From CAIVSN01 sp036171455 (GTDB lineage: Bacteria; Patescibacteriota; Gracilibacteria; BD1-5; UBA2023): DNA of 7,249 nt. Position 1 is the stretch's first letter. Every line of letters starts with the position of its first letter. Positions 1-6,777 of this stretch are shown piece by piece. Location: the NCBI GenBank assembly GCA_036171455.1, contig JAVHRB010000082.1, positions 1 through 7,249 on the forward strand, given 5' to 3'. The notes below the pieces were generated by a model. That model did no database searches, had not been told where the DNA came from, and was given only the letters and a program-made list of their open reading frames with translations. Made by a program: the position numbers and the translations under genes.

Positions 1-262
1 AACCAGATGCTAATAGAGTAATAGGAGATTCTGGCATCGGGTAACTTCCTCCTACGGTTTGAAATAGAGTGAGTCCCTTATGGAGATTGACGAGGTTAGA
101 GATACGAGCAGAATCCCGGGCAGAAGAGGAATATCCTTGGATGGAAATGAATCCAATGGTACCAAGAATAGCAAGTATCGTGATAACAACGATAAGCTCT
201 ACGAGGGTAAAACCATAAATAAAATTTTTCTTGTATGACTTTTTGAAATCAGGATTCAACAT
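1..262 (-). CDS. Type IV pilin-like protein (prepilin-type N-terminus), partial
   Basis: Reading the minus strand from the ATG at 262 gives 87 codons before the window edge, so the C-terminus is missing. The N-terminus is a textbook type III (prepilin) signal: a Lys-rich 17-residue leader ending in Gly17, then FTLVELIVVITILAILG. Prepilin peptidase would cut between Gly17 and Phe18, leaving Phe at +1 and the conserved Glu at +5. The hydrophobic helix (about residues 18-40) would anchor the subunit in the membrane and pack in the pilus core. The following segment (SSSARDSARISNLVNL) is typical of the amphipathic half of the alpha-1 helix in pilins and pseudopilins. No TGA codon occurs in the visible part. 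It is divergent from the oxidoreductase operon on its right. Major pilin, minor pilin and pseudopilin cannot be told apart without the C-terminal domain. Confidence 0.88.
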   Translation of the reverse strand, partial: MLNPDFKKSYKKNFIYGFTLVELIVVITILAILGTIGFISIQGYSSSARDSARISNLVNLHKGLTLFQTVGGSYPMPESPITLLASG

Positions 263-273
263 AGGAATTTTTG

Positions 274-279
274 ATTATA
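274..279 (-). promoter_or_regulatory. Probable -10 box of the pilin-like gene
   Basis: On the minus strand a perfect TATAAT lies 11 bases upstream of the pilin ATG, inside an AT-rich divergent intergenic region (263-391). No good -35 hexamer is seen at 16-18 bp. The implied transcript would have only about 5 untranslated bases, so the gene may be nearly leaderless. This is a motif match only. Confidence 0.4.
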
Positions 280-391
280 TGTCATAGCATACCACAACTT
301 TGAAAAATACAAATTTTTTCGCCTTTGAAAAATTCCCTTTTCGGATACCATATGTGACTATTAAATACTCATTTACCGAAAATTTACCTTC

Positions 392-2002
392 ATGAATATT
401 TCTATTGCATTCTCTGGGCCAGCCGGCAGCGGTATCAATACCTGCGGGACCGTCCTTGGAAATCTTCTCTCCGAATACGGGTATTTCGTCTACGGCGACA
501 AGCAGTATTCTTCCCTTATCAAGGGTGGGAACAATATTTTTGTACTGTATATTTCTGATTCTGGCCCATATATCAGTAATACTATTGACCATTATCTCTA
601 TTTCGATGCTTTTGCGCTCGGCAAAAACTCATCGATTTACGACATAAAAACTCAGTATTTTATCGACAAAAAACAGTTCAAAAATCAGAATTCCTATGCT
701 CTCGGACTCGTCACGAAATTGCTCTGAATAGACATGGAAGCGATAGAATCTGCATTTCTCGGCCGACTCCCCGAAGTTGCGAGGGAGCTGAACCGCGGAT
801 TTCTCCTATCCGGATATACCTTGGTGGCAGAACCCGTAGTACGACTCAAATCTGTTTCCCTGCCGAAGAAATTCATGTTCGGCAATGAAGCTATCGCCAA
901 GTGAGCCATGGATTCTGGACTCGAATTCTACTCTGCCTATCCAATGACGCCTGCGAGCTCGCTCATTGATGTGATTTCGCACGATTCCCGAGTGATATTT
1001 TTCCAGTGAGAAGACGAAATCGCGGTCGCCATGTCGATGCTCGGGGCGAAGTTTGCCGGAAAGCGGTCCATGTGCGGGACGAGCGGGGGAGGGTTCGCGC
1101 TTATGTCCGAGAGTATTAGCTTTTCCAATCAAGCGGAATTAGGAGGGGTGTACGTGTTTTCACAACGGGCCGGACCGTCCACAGGAACGCCGACGTTCAC
1201 GGGACAATGAGACCTCAACTACGCGCTGAACGCGAGTTTTGGAGACACATTCCCCATCGTGGTCGCACCGTACACGTTCGTGAACGGTTATAGCCTCATA
1301 GGTAAGTCGCTCAATTGGAGCGATATGTACCAACACCCGGTGGTTTTCCTCATCGACAAGTCATTTTCGGAGAGCTACATGTCCGTCGATACGTCTCAAC
1401 TGCTCGCGGAAACCGTCCACCGGGGCAAGCTCGTCACCGAACCGCACGAGTCGTTTGTTCGGTATGCCGTGACCGACGACGGCATTAGCGGATATACGGT
1501 TCCTGGCACTCCGAATGGCGAGTTCATCGCGACTTCCTACGAGCACGATATTTACGGCAAGGAAACCGAAGATGAATCCATCAAAATCGAAATGGAAAAT
1601 CAGCGCTTCCTCAAAATGGAAACGTTCGTCAAAAACGAATTTGGCTATGGTTTCTCCGGATTCGACATCGTCAATCCTGGAGCCTCAAAATTTTTCGTGA
1701 CCTACGGCATCAACTATTACGGCATCAGTGGATATACCCAAGGACATCTCGATGAAAATTGGGGAATCATCCTCCTCAAAGTCATCCAGCCGCTCGATCC
1801 GGGACTCAAAATATTCCTCGATGCCCATACCGAATCCATCGACCGCCTCGTGTTTATCGAACAGAACCAATCCGGACAGCTCGAAACCTACCTCATCCCC
1901 CGGCTCGGACTTCTCCGCGACCGATGGGACGGCAAGATTTCCCACGTCCGATCCCAAAGCTTCTATCCCATTTTTCCAGAATCCCTATGAGAAACGGTCT
2001 AA
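392..2002 (+). CDS. korA: 2-oxoacid:ferredoxin oxidoreductase, fused gamma-alpha subunit (KorA-like)
   Basis: Under code 25 this is one 536-residue protein. TGA codons at 725, 902, 1007, 1208 and 1988 encode Gly112, 171, 206, 273 and 533, and the stop is TAA at 2000. The family oxidises 2-oxoacids with CoA and reduces ferredoxin. The N-terminal ~155 residues are a gamma domain (FSGPAGSGINTCG at the start, YSSLIKGG near residue 40), shorter than the usual ~190. The alpha domain opens at GNEAIAKG (164-171), followed by YPMTP, EDEIAVAMSMLGAKFAGKR, GTSGGGFALM, RAGPSTGTPT (259-268) and GQGDL. These are hallmarks of the KorA-type alpha subunit, and UGA-Gly fits at GNEAIAKG, QGEDE and GQGDL. The gene overlaps korB by 16 nt, which points to coupled translation. 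The first ~330 bp are visibly more AT-rich than the rest. Substrate (2-oxoglutarate or another 2-oxoacid) cannot be decided. No Shine-Dalgarno precedes the ATG. Confidence 0.92.
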
Positions 2003-2589
2003 ACGCAATCCAATGGTGCCCGGGCTGCGGGGATTTCGTCATCCTCGGAGCCATCCGCAAGGCGGTCCAAGAATTGTGAATTCCCAAAAGCGACCTCGTG
2101 TTCGTGAGCGGTATCGGTTGTAGTGGAAAAATATCTCAGTATCTCGACGGGTATGCCGCGGAGACGCTCCATGGCCGGGCTTTGCCATTTGCCACGGGCG
2201 TAAAACTCGCGAACCCCAAACTCACGGTCATCTGCATCGGGGGTGACGGCGACGGCTATGGTATAGGACTTGGGCATTTTTTGCACGCCTGCCGGAGAAA
2301 TACCCCAATCACGTATCTTGTACTTGATAACGAAAACTATGCCCTGACGACCGGACAGGCTTCTCCGACGACTCCGATTGGCGCCAAGACGCTCACTACC
2401 AAAGGGGGAAATGCCACTCCACCATTCGACCCGGTGTTGCTCGCCCGCACGGCGGGATGCTGTTTTTCGGAGGAGGGGAGTGATACAAATCTCTCGGTAC
2501 TCAAGGAATTGATTAAATCGGCGATACTCCACGACGGATTTTCTCACGTGAATATCAAACAGGCTTGCCCGAGCTGGAAGAGCTGGTAG
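1987..2589 (+). CDS. korB: 2-oxoacid:ferredoxin oxidoreductase beta subunit (KorB-like), short
   Basis: This 200-residue protein is the thiamine-diphosphate and [4Fe-4S] subunit paired with the upstream gene. It starts at the ATG within the korA end; the TGA at 2077 encodes Gly31. Visible motifs are WCPGCGDF (10-17), SGIGCSGK (41-48), LHGRALPFATGVK, the ThDP/Mg motif GGDGDGYGIGLGHFLHACRRN, then LDNENYALTTGQASPTT. Cys11, Cys14, Cys45 and Cys194 match the spacing of the four cluster-binding cysteines of archaeal two-subunit oxidoreductases. Family beta subunits run to about 280-310 residues. Here the protein ends six residues after the last cluster cysteine, at tandem TAG codons, and a long palindrome follows immediately. 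The catalytic core looks complete but the C-terminal tail is absent. Either it is a naturally minimal form or the gene was truncated by the palindromic element. Confidence 0.92.
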
Positions 2590-2595
2590 TAGTGA

Positions 2596-2715
2596 GGAAC
2601 CTTGGTAAAACGCGAACTCCTTGCCGATTTTTCCGTTCCTCGTTCAACGTACTAGCGTACGCCTCGCTTCGGTACTCAAAATTGGCTTCGGATTTCATCG
2701 TTTTATCAAGGTTCT
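2596..2715. repeat. ~120-bp imperfect palindromic element / long hairpin after korB
   Basis: Two outer arms pair almost perfectly: AACCTTGGTAAAACG (2598-2612) with CGTTTTATCAAGGTT (2699-2713), extending one or two pairs further out. Pairing continues inward through GAACTCC/GGATTTC and GCCGATTTT (2623-2631) with AAAATTGGC (2678-2686). At the tip is CGTAC-TAGC-GTACG (2648-2661). The whole folds as a single hairpin with ~36-nt arms and small internal loops. It begins 7 nt after the korB stop and ends before the abiEi promoter. It encodes no protein. It could be the korAB terminator or attenuator, or a dispersed palindromic or MITE-like repeat. It lacks the T-run of an ordinary terminator directly at the stem base. 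Confidence 0.7.
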
Positions 2716-2725
2716 GGGAGTTTTA

Positions 2726-2753
2726 TTGATTTCTAGGAAAAATATACTATAAT
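2726..2753 (+). promoter_or_regulatory. Sigma70-like promoter of the abiE operon
   Basis: TTGATT (2726-2731) and a perfect TATAAT (2748-2753) are separated by 16 bp, predicting a start near 2760 and a leader of about 27 nt. An AT-rich inverted repeat, TATAATT-CTTTT-AGTTATA (2748-2766, one mismatch), overlaps the -10. It could be a binding site for the autoregulatory antitoxin, though in such AT-rich DNA it may be chance. AAAGGA (2780-2785) sits very close to the ATG and is the only Shine-Dalgarno-like sequence before a gene in this window. Confidence 0.65.
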
Positions 2754-2786
2754 TCTTTTAGTTATATATTTTTATAATTAAAGGAA

Positions 2787-3419
2787 ATGAAATACATAGA
2801 TATTCAGCCATTTCTCGTAAAACTCCAAATTTTTGGAACCTCCGATCTCAAAATGATCGATACCGAATACAATCCGGCAAAAATTTCAGCCTGGAAAAAA
2901 TCCGGCCGTATCCGTCAGATTATCCGGGGTTTTTACCGGTACGGGCAAACCGAAGTCAATCTTGCCCTGCTTTGCAAAATGTCGAACAAAATCTATGCCC
3001 CGAGCTACGTATCCCTCGAAAGCGCCTTTTCCTATTACGGATTGATACCGGAACAATCGTTTCGCATTACCGCCGTATCCATGGACAAGACCATCGGGTT
3101 CGATACCGATTTCGCAAATTTTTCCTATAGGAAAATGAAATCGTCGCTATTTTGGTGATACCGAACCGTTACCGTGAACCAAACGAAATTCCAGATGGCG
3201 GAAATCGAAAAGGCCATCGTGGACTATTTGTATCTCAATACCCGGATTCGGTCGGCTGCCGATTTCGAATGACTCCGATTGAACCGGGAAGTATTTTTGG
3301 AAAAAGCTAATGGCGAAAAACTCTCGAAATATGCCGAAATGACCGGGAAAGGTACGGTAATCCAGGCAGCGAAGCAAATTCTTGACCATATCAAAAATGA
3401 TCGACCTGAACTCTATTAA
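2787..3419 (+). CDS. abiEi: Type IV toxin-antitoxin system AbiEi-family antitoxin / transcriptional regulator
   Basis: The protein has 210 residues with TGA-encoded glycines at 124 and 162; the ordinary code would cut it after residue 123. The N-terminal ~50 residues fit the winged-helix antitoxin domain, ending in the typical RQIIRGFYRYG (43-53). The family core follows: YVSLESAFSYYGLIPEQSF (74-92), then ITAVS and the Phe/Tyr-rich strand. MAEIEKAIVDYLYLN (137-151) is the usual 'EKA..D.lyl' helix before the C-terminal part. In characterised AbiE systems this antitoxin represses its own operon and neutralises AbiEii without stable complex formation. The stop codon lies 23 nt inside the toxin gene, which supports co-translation. 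Similar AbiEi proteins also occur without a demonstrated phage-defence role. Confidence 0.88.
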
Positions 3420-4167
3420 GTCCTTTTATCCAGAAAAGGAACGGGGTTTCGAACAGTTTCTCCTCAAGGAATACCTGCAGTATACGATTTTGGATATCGT
3501 TTTTTCATCGAAATATTCACAGGACCTCGTATTCATATGAGGAACCGCAATTCGCCTCATGTGCCATTCGAACCGGTTTTCCGAAGATTTGGATTTTGAC
3601 AATTTCTGACTTTCTCCCGATTATTTCGATAACCTCTCGATTATTATCTGACAGGAGCTAAAAAAACAATGATACGAGGCCGAAATCAGAAACGTCTTCA
3701 AGTGAGCTTACCATTGCCATATCAAGCTTCCGAAAATTCTCAAAGAACTCTGATTTTCGAATTTCGAAGATGAAAAAATCCTGATACAGATCGATACCGT
3801 TACACAGGATTACCAATATCGGCCGGATTTGAAAATCCTCGACCGCTTCGACGTGTACCGGATGATACGGGTTTGCCCGATGCCCATACTTCTGTCTAAG
3901 AAAATCCACTCGCTCTTGGATAGGAAGCGAACGAAGGGGAGGGATATGTACGATATCGTCCATCTCTACAAATTCGTACAACCAGATTTTGACTACCTTT
4001 CGGATAAAAGGGGGATACGGGACATAACCCAAATGAAACAGGTTTTGTTGGAATTCTGCGATGGTATTTCCCTGAAAGATCTGGCTAACGACGTCTGACC
4101 ATTCCTGATCAATCCAAATGAAATACGGAGGATTTCCGAATTCCGGGAGTTCGTCGCGGGAATGTAA
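3397..4167 (+). CDS. abiEii: Type IV toxin-antitoxin AbiEii-family nucleotidyltransferase toxin
   Basis: The protein has 256 residues, and seven of its 12 glycines are TGA (3538, 3607, 3649, 3670, 3703, 3751, 4096). The nucleotidyltransferase signature is clear: VFIGGTAIRL (45-54), with the first Gly of GGT encoded by TGA, then RFSEDLDFD (60-68) carrying the acidic residues. The second family block, KKIHSLLDRKRTKGRDMYDIVHL (168-190), matches the 'R.K.RDlYDl' helix of AbiEii/DUF1814 proteins. AbiEii-type toxins are GTP-binding or tRNA-modifying nucleotidyltransferases that arrest growth. With the upstream antitoxin this gives a complete type IV pair of the kind that causes abortive infection. 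The ordinary code would leave only fragments. The start is the ATG in the abiEi end; there is no Shine-Dalgarno, consistent with coupling. Confidence 0.9.
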
Positions 4168-4197
4168 GCCGAAAAACATGGGTATCTTACCGAGATG

Positions 4198-4221
4198 AAA
4201 GAAACCCGATAGGCTTTCTTT
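4198..4221 (+). terminator. Possible weak terminator after abiEii
   Basis: AAAGAAACCC (4198-4207) and GGCTTTCTTT (4212-4221) pair over nine of ten positions with a GATA loop. The hairpin starts 31 nt after the abiEii stop and ends in a short T-rich stretch. It is AT-rich and lacks a clean T-run, so termination strength is doubtful. Confidence 0.35.
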
Positions 4222-4254
4222 GGAAAAAACTTTATTTTCCAATGCAGCCGTATA

Positions 4255-4270
4255 CAATACAGTTGTATTG
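4255..4270. promoter_or_regulatory. Operator-like perfect inverted repeat upstream of the Phd/RelE pair
   Basis: CAATACA-GT-TGTATTG is a perfect 7-bp inverted repeat with a 2-bp centre, ending 22 bp before the chosen antitoxin ATG. Type II antitoxins of this class bind such palindromes to repress their own operon. If this is the operator, it argues for the start at 4293 over the in-frame ATG at 4242, which would place the repeat inside the coding region. No good promoter hexamers were identified around it. Confidence 0.5.
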
Positions 4271-4292
4271 CATTACATATTCAGATACATAT

Positions 4293-4532
4293 ATGAATTT
4301 TTATACCACCACAGATCTCCAGAGGAATTCCTCAACTATCGCAAAGTCAAAAACCCCCTCTTTTATCATGCGAAGGGGAAAACCGGAGGGGATTCTCCTG
4401 CCATTTTTCACAGAGTGCGATTCTTATATAGAAGAATATATGGAAGCCTACGAAATCGAAACCAACCGTGAAGCGCTCGTAAAAAATTTAAAAAAATCCG
4501 AAGCTTCCTGAGTTTCTCCATTCACCGTGTAA
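4293..4532 (+). CDS. Type II antitoxin, Phd/YefM-like
   Basis: This is a 79-residue protein with one TGA glycine (4509). The N-terminus MNFYTTTDLQRNSSTIAKS fits the small DNA-binding fold of Phd-type antitoxins. PSFIMRRGKPEGILLPF matches the conserved 'i.r.GkP.avllp' strand pair that defines the family. The acidic and helical C-terminus (ECDSYIEEYMEAYEIE) would be the toxin-binding tail. An in-frame ATG at 4242 would add 17 residues that look non-conserved and would overlap the palindrome, so the later start is preferred. Only one base separates its TAA from the toxin ATG, the usual arrangement of antitoxin-toxin pairs. The subfamily assignment rests on motif pattern and context. Confidence 0.78.
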
Positions 4533-4533
4533 C

Positions 4534-4788
4534 ATGATTCTTTTTCAATTTACCAAGCAAGCATTGAAAGAGTTTCATTCCCTTGATACCAATGTACAGA
4601 AAACCCTAACGGAGTCTCTCAAAACCATGAAAGATGAGGATATGTTGGCACTTGGAAGCAAACGAGTCATCAACCTGCTTCCCGCTACCCATAGATTGAG
4701 AATTTGAGGGTATCGAATGCTGTATGCCAGAGAAAAAGATGTAGTCACGATTCTAAAAGTGGGTCATAGGAAAGAGATTTATAGATAG
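4534..4788 (+). CDS. Type II toxin, RelE/ParE family
   Basis: This is an 84-residue protein with TGA at 4705 encoding Gly58. The C-terminal half carries the family core: LPATHRLRIGGYRMLYAREKDVV, then ILKVGHRKEIYR at the end. The RIG-YR strand and the terminal 'vghR.eiY' are diagnostic of RelE/ParE folds, and UGA sits exactly at the glycine of 'RiG.yR'. RelE members cleave mRNA in the ribosomal A site and ParE members poison gyrase. The terminal Arg/Lys/Tyr residues fit a RelE-like nuclease, but the sequence alone does not settle it. It lies 1 nt downstream of its presumed antitoxin. There is no Shine-Dalgarno, so translation may depend on the antitoxin ribosome. Confidence 0.87.
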
Positions 4789-4888
4789 GACTTTCATTTC
4801 CATATACCTATGATTTCCACGTACCTATAACTTCATCATTCCAATTTTTCGAGGAGGTTACTTTTTTTTAACATCTACTATAAAATTC

Positions 4889-4916
4889 TTGACTGTATTT
4901 GGTAGTAAGATATAAT
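4889..4916 (+). promoter_or_regulatory. Strong sigma70-like promoter of the ATPase gene
   Basis: TTGACT (4889-4894) and TATAAT (4911-4916) are separated by 16 bp, one base from double consensus. The predicted start is near 4923, giving a ~20-nt leader. The intergenic stretch 4789-4888 before it holds no gene I can support. It has two copies of TACCTAT about 20 bp apart and a GAGGAGG (4851-4857) with no start codon after it. Confidence 0.7.
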
Positions 4917-4943
4917 AATCTGGATTTTTCTCAATATTTTCCC

Positions 4944-6101
4944 ATGAAACGATACCTCGATTCCTATATCCGCACCGACTTGGCGAAAAAAATGGTATTC
5001 ATCGGATGACCAAGGCAAGTCGGCAAAACTACGCTCGCAAAAAGCATTGGGGAATCTTTCGTAGCTCCCACATATCTCAACTGGGATAGTCGCGATGATC
5101 GGAAGGCGATTCTTTCGGAAACCTATCACTGAGGAACCAAACTCGTGATTTTTGATGAACTGCACAAGTTCCGGGATTGGAAGAACTTCATCAAAGGCGT
5201 TTTCGATACGAGAAAATATGATTTCTCCATTCTGGTCACGGGCAGCGCGAGACTCGATCTGTATCAGAAATGAGGCGATTCGCTATTGGGGAGGTATTAC
5301 TATTACCGACTTCATCCGCTCACGATTGCCGAGCTGGTCGATCGAACGTTCAATCCCGATATCTGACTCGTTTTTTCCGAGGAAGTTTCCCTGCGAATTT
5401 GGCACGATCTCCTGGAATTTTGAGGATTTCCGGAAATCTACGAGAGCCAGGATCCGAGGGATTTGCGCCGTTGGCACAATGACCGTGAAAAACGTATCAT
5501 CCAGGAAGATATCCGCGACGTGAGCACTATCCGGGATCTTTCCACGCTAGAAATCCTCGCGAGTCTCTTACCGGAACGTGTGGGGTCGCTTTTTTCCGTC
5601 AATTCGCTCACCGAGGATCTCCGTGTTACCCATCGAACCGTATCGGCCTGGCTGGATATGTTGGAACAAATGTATTTCTGCTATCGCATCTATCCCCACC
5701 AATCCACGAATATCAAATCCCTCCGCAAAGAGCCAAAAATATATCTGTGGGACTATACGGGAATCGAGGATACCGGAGCGAGATACGAGAACGTGGTGGC
5801 GAACCATTTGCTCAAGTACGTGCATTTTCTCACCGATGTGCATGGCAAAACGGCCGAGTTGCGTTTTTTGCGTGATATCGAGCAGCGCGAGGTGGATTTT
5901 TGCGTCATCGTGGATGGAAAAATAGATATGATCATCGAGGTAAAATCCAAGAAATCATCCATTTCTCCGCATCTCGTCTATTTCTGGGAAAAGCTTGGGA
6001 AACCTCCCGCATATCAGCTGACGTTCGAGGAGGGGATTGACTCTGACCATAGGGGAATCCGCATGATGAGCGCTTCGAAGTTCCTGACGGGGCTCGTTTA
6101 G
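4944..6101 (+). CDS. AAA-type ATPase with DUF4143-type C-terminal domain
   Basis: This is a 385-residue protein with five UGA glycines (5007, 5130, 5271, 5364, 5421). The P-loop is GGPRQVGKTT (21-30), with Gly22 encoded by TGA. Walker B is LVIFDE (67-72) and a sensor-like TGSAR lies at 99-103, followed by LLGRYYYYRLHPLTI. This order is typical of the 'ATP-binding protein, DUF4143' family. The C-terminal part has the helix-turn-helix-like segment (NSLTEDLRVTHRTVSAWLDML), the DUF4143 block KIYLWDYTG...GARYENVVANHLL, and a REVDF...IIEVKSK motif resembling a PD-(D/E)XK nuclease core. The biochemical role of the family is poorly defined; members often sit in mobile or defence neighbourhoods, as here. 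It has its own promoter and ends 31 nt before dinD, so the two may share a transcript. Confidence 0.9.
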
Positions 6102-6132
6102 CGAAGTTCTAAACATTTTACCAATCAAAACT

Positions 6133-6777
6133 ATGGCAACTCGTATATTTGATAGTATCAAACGTGAGAATGAGCACCGAAAAGAGTTTTGGCGTGCTCG
6201 TGAGCTCTACAAGTTACTCGGTTATACCGAATATGGGAAATTCCTTCCTGCTATTGAGCGAGCAAAGGAAGCATGTAAAAACAGCGGACAAACCATTTCC
6301 AACCATTTCGCTCACGTGAGCGAAATGGTTTCTCTCGGTTCTGGTGCGGAAAGATCGGTAGAGGACTATCGTCTTTCTCGGTATGCCTGTTATCTCATCG
6401 CTCAAAACGGAGACCCGAGAAAAGAAGAGATCGCTCTCGCACAAACCTATTTTGCTTTTCAGACGAGAAAACAAGAAATTCATGAACAACTTCTTGAAGA
6501 TGGAAAACGAGTATTGCTTCGTGACGAGATGAAAGAACATAATAAAAATCTCGCCAAGGTTGCAAAGGAATCGGGAGTCATAAACTATGCTGACTTTCAG
6601 GATGCTGGATATATGGGACTATATGGTGGATTCCGACAAAAGGATATTCACACGAAGAAGAAGTTGAAACCGACTGAAAAAATCCTCGATCATATGGGAT
6701 CGGAAGAACTTGCTGCAAACTTGTTTCGTGCAACTCAGGCAGAAGCAAAACTCAAGCGTGAGAATATATTTGGTTAA
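6133..6777 (+). CDS. dinD: DinD-like DNA-damage-inducible protein, truncated by in-frame TAA
   Basis: This is a 214-residue open frame. Family features run in order: EFWRARELYKLLGYTEYGKF (N-terminal BRO-like domain, about 18-37), AKEACKNSGQTISNHF, then LSRYACYLIAQNGDP, ALAQTYFAFQTRKQE, RDEMKEHNKNL, GYMGLYGGF, KILDHMGSEELAANLFRATQAEAKLKREN. E. coli DinD, about 274 residues, is SOS-induced and reported to inhibit RecA. The frame stops at TAA (6775), where relatives usually carry Lys, and homology resumes in the same frame directly afterwards, so this is a nonsense change and not a frameshift. None of its glycines uses TGA, unlike most neighbours. No SOS box or Shine-Dalgarno is visible. The shortened protein may or may not be functional. 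Confidence 0.88.
   Translation: MATRIFDSIKRENEHRKEFWRARELYKLLGYTEYGKFLPAIERAKEACKNSGQTISNHFAHVSEMVSLGSGAERSVEDYRLSRYACYLIAQNGDPRKEEIALAQTYFAFQTRKQEIHEQLLEDGKRVLLRDEMKEHNKNLAKVAKESGVINYADFQDAGYMGLYGGFRQKDIHTKKKLKPTEKILDHMGSEELAANLFRATQAEAKLKRENIFG
6301..6330. repeat. Perfect 30-bp palindrome inside dinD
   Basis: AACCATTTCGCTCAC is followed directly by its exact reverse complement with no spacer, giving 30 bases with two-fold symmetry about CAC|GTG. It is aligned with the codons, so both strands read NHFAHVSEMV (dinD residues 57-66). The preceding ten bases (6291-6300, AACCATTTCC) nearly repeat its first ten. Confidence 0.95.

Noticed and set aside
806..1132. Minus-strand open frames opposite korA (also 694-909 and 937-1128)
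   Set aside because: They lie antisense to a strongly conserved KorA domain and resemble no family; they are open only because the sense strand is GC-rich.
1999..2547. 182-codon minus-strand frame opposite korB
   Set aside because: The sense strand encodes all KorB motifs; the antisense product has no recognisable pattern.
3658..4257. 199-codon minus-strand frame opposite abiEii
   Set aside because: The plus strand read with UGA as Gly yields a full AbiEii protein; the antisense frame is a by-product of using the wrong code.
4801..4840. Two TACCTAT copies as an iteron or CRISPR-like repeat
   Set aside because: Only two short copies with unequal context; no array, and no other origin or CRISPR signature in the window.
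4851..4880. GAGGAGG followed by a T-run as the ribosome site of a small gene
   Set aside because: No ATG, GTG or TTG lies at usable distance and the following sequence has no open frame.
392..6101. In-frame TGA codons as selenocysteine, Trp (code 4), or pseudogene stops
   Set aside because: The affected positions are conserved glycines in several unrelated families, there are too many for Sec, and no SECIS-like elements were seen; a Trp in Walker A or GGT would be inconsistent with the families.
6214..6540. Minus-strand frame across dinD containing NHFAHVSEMV
   Set aside because: It shares this peptide with DinD only because the underlying DNA is a codon-aligned palindrome; the rest matches nothing.
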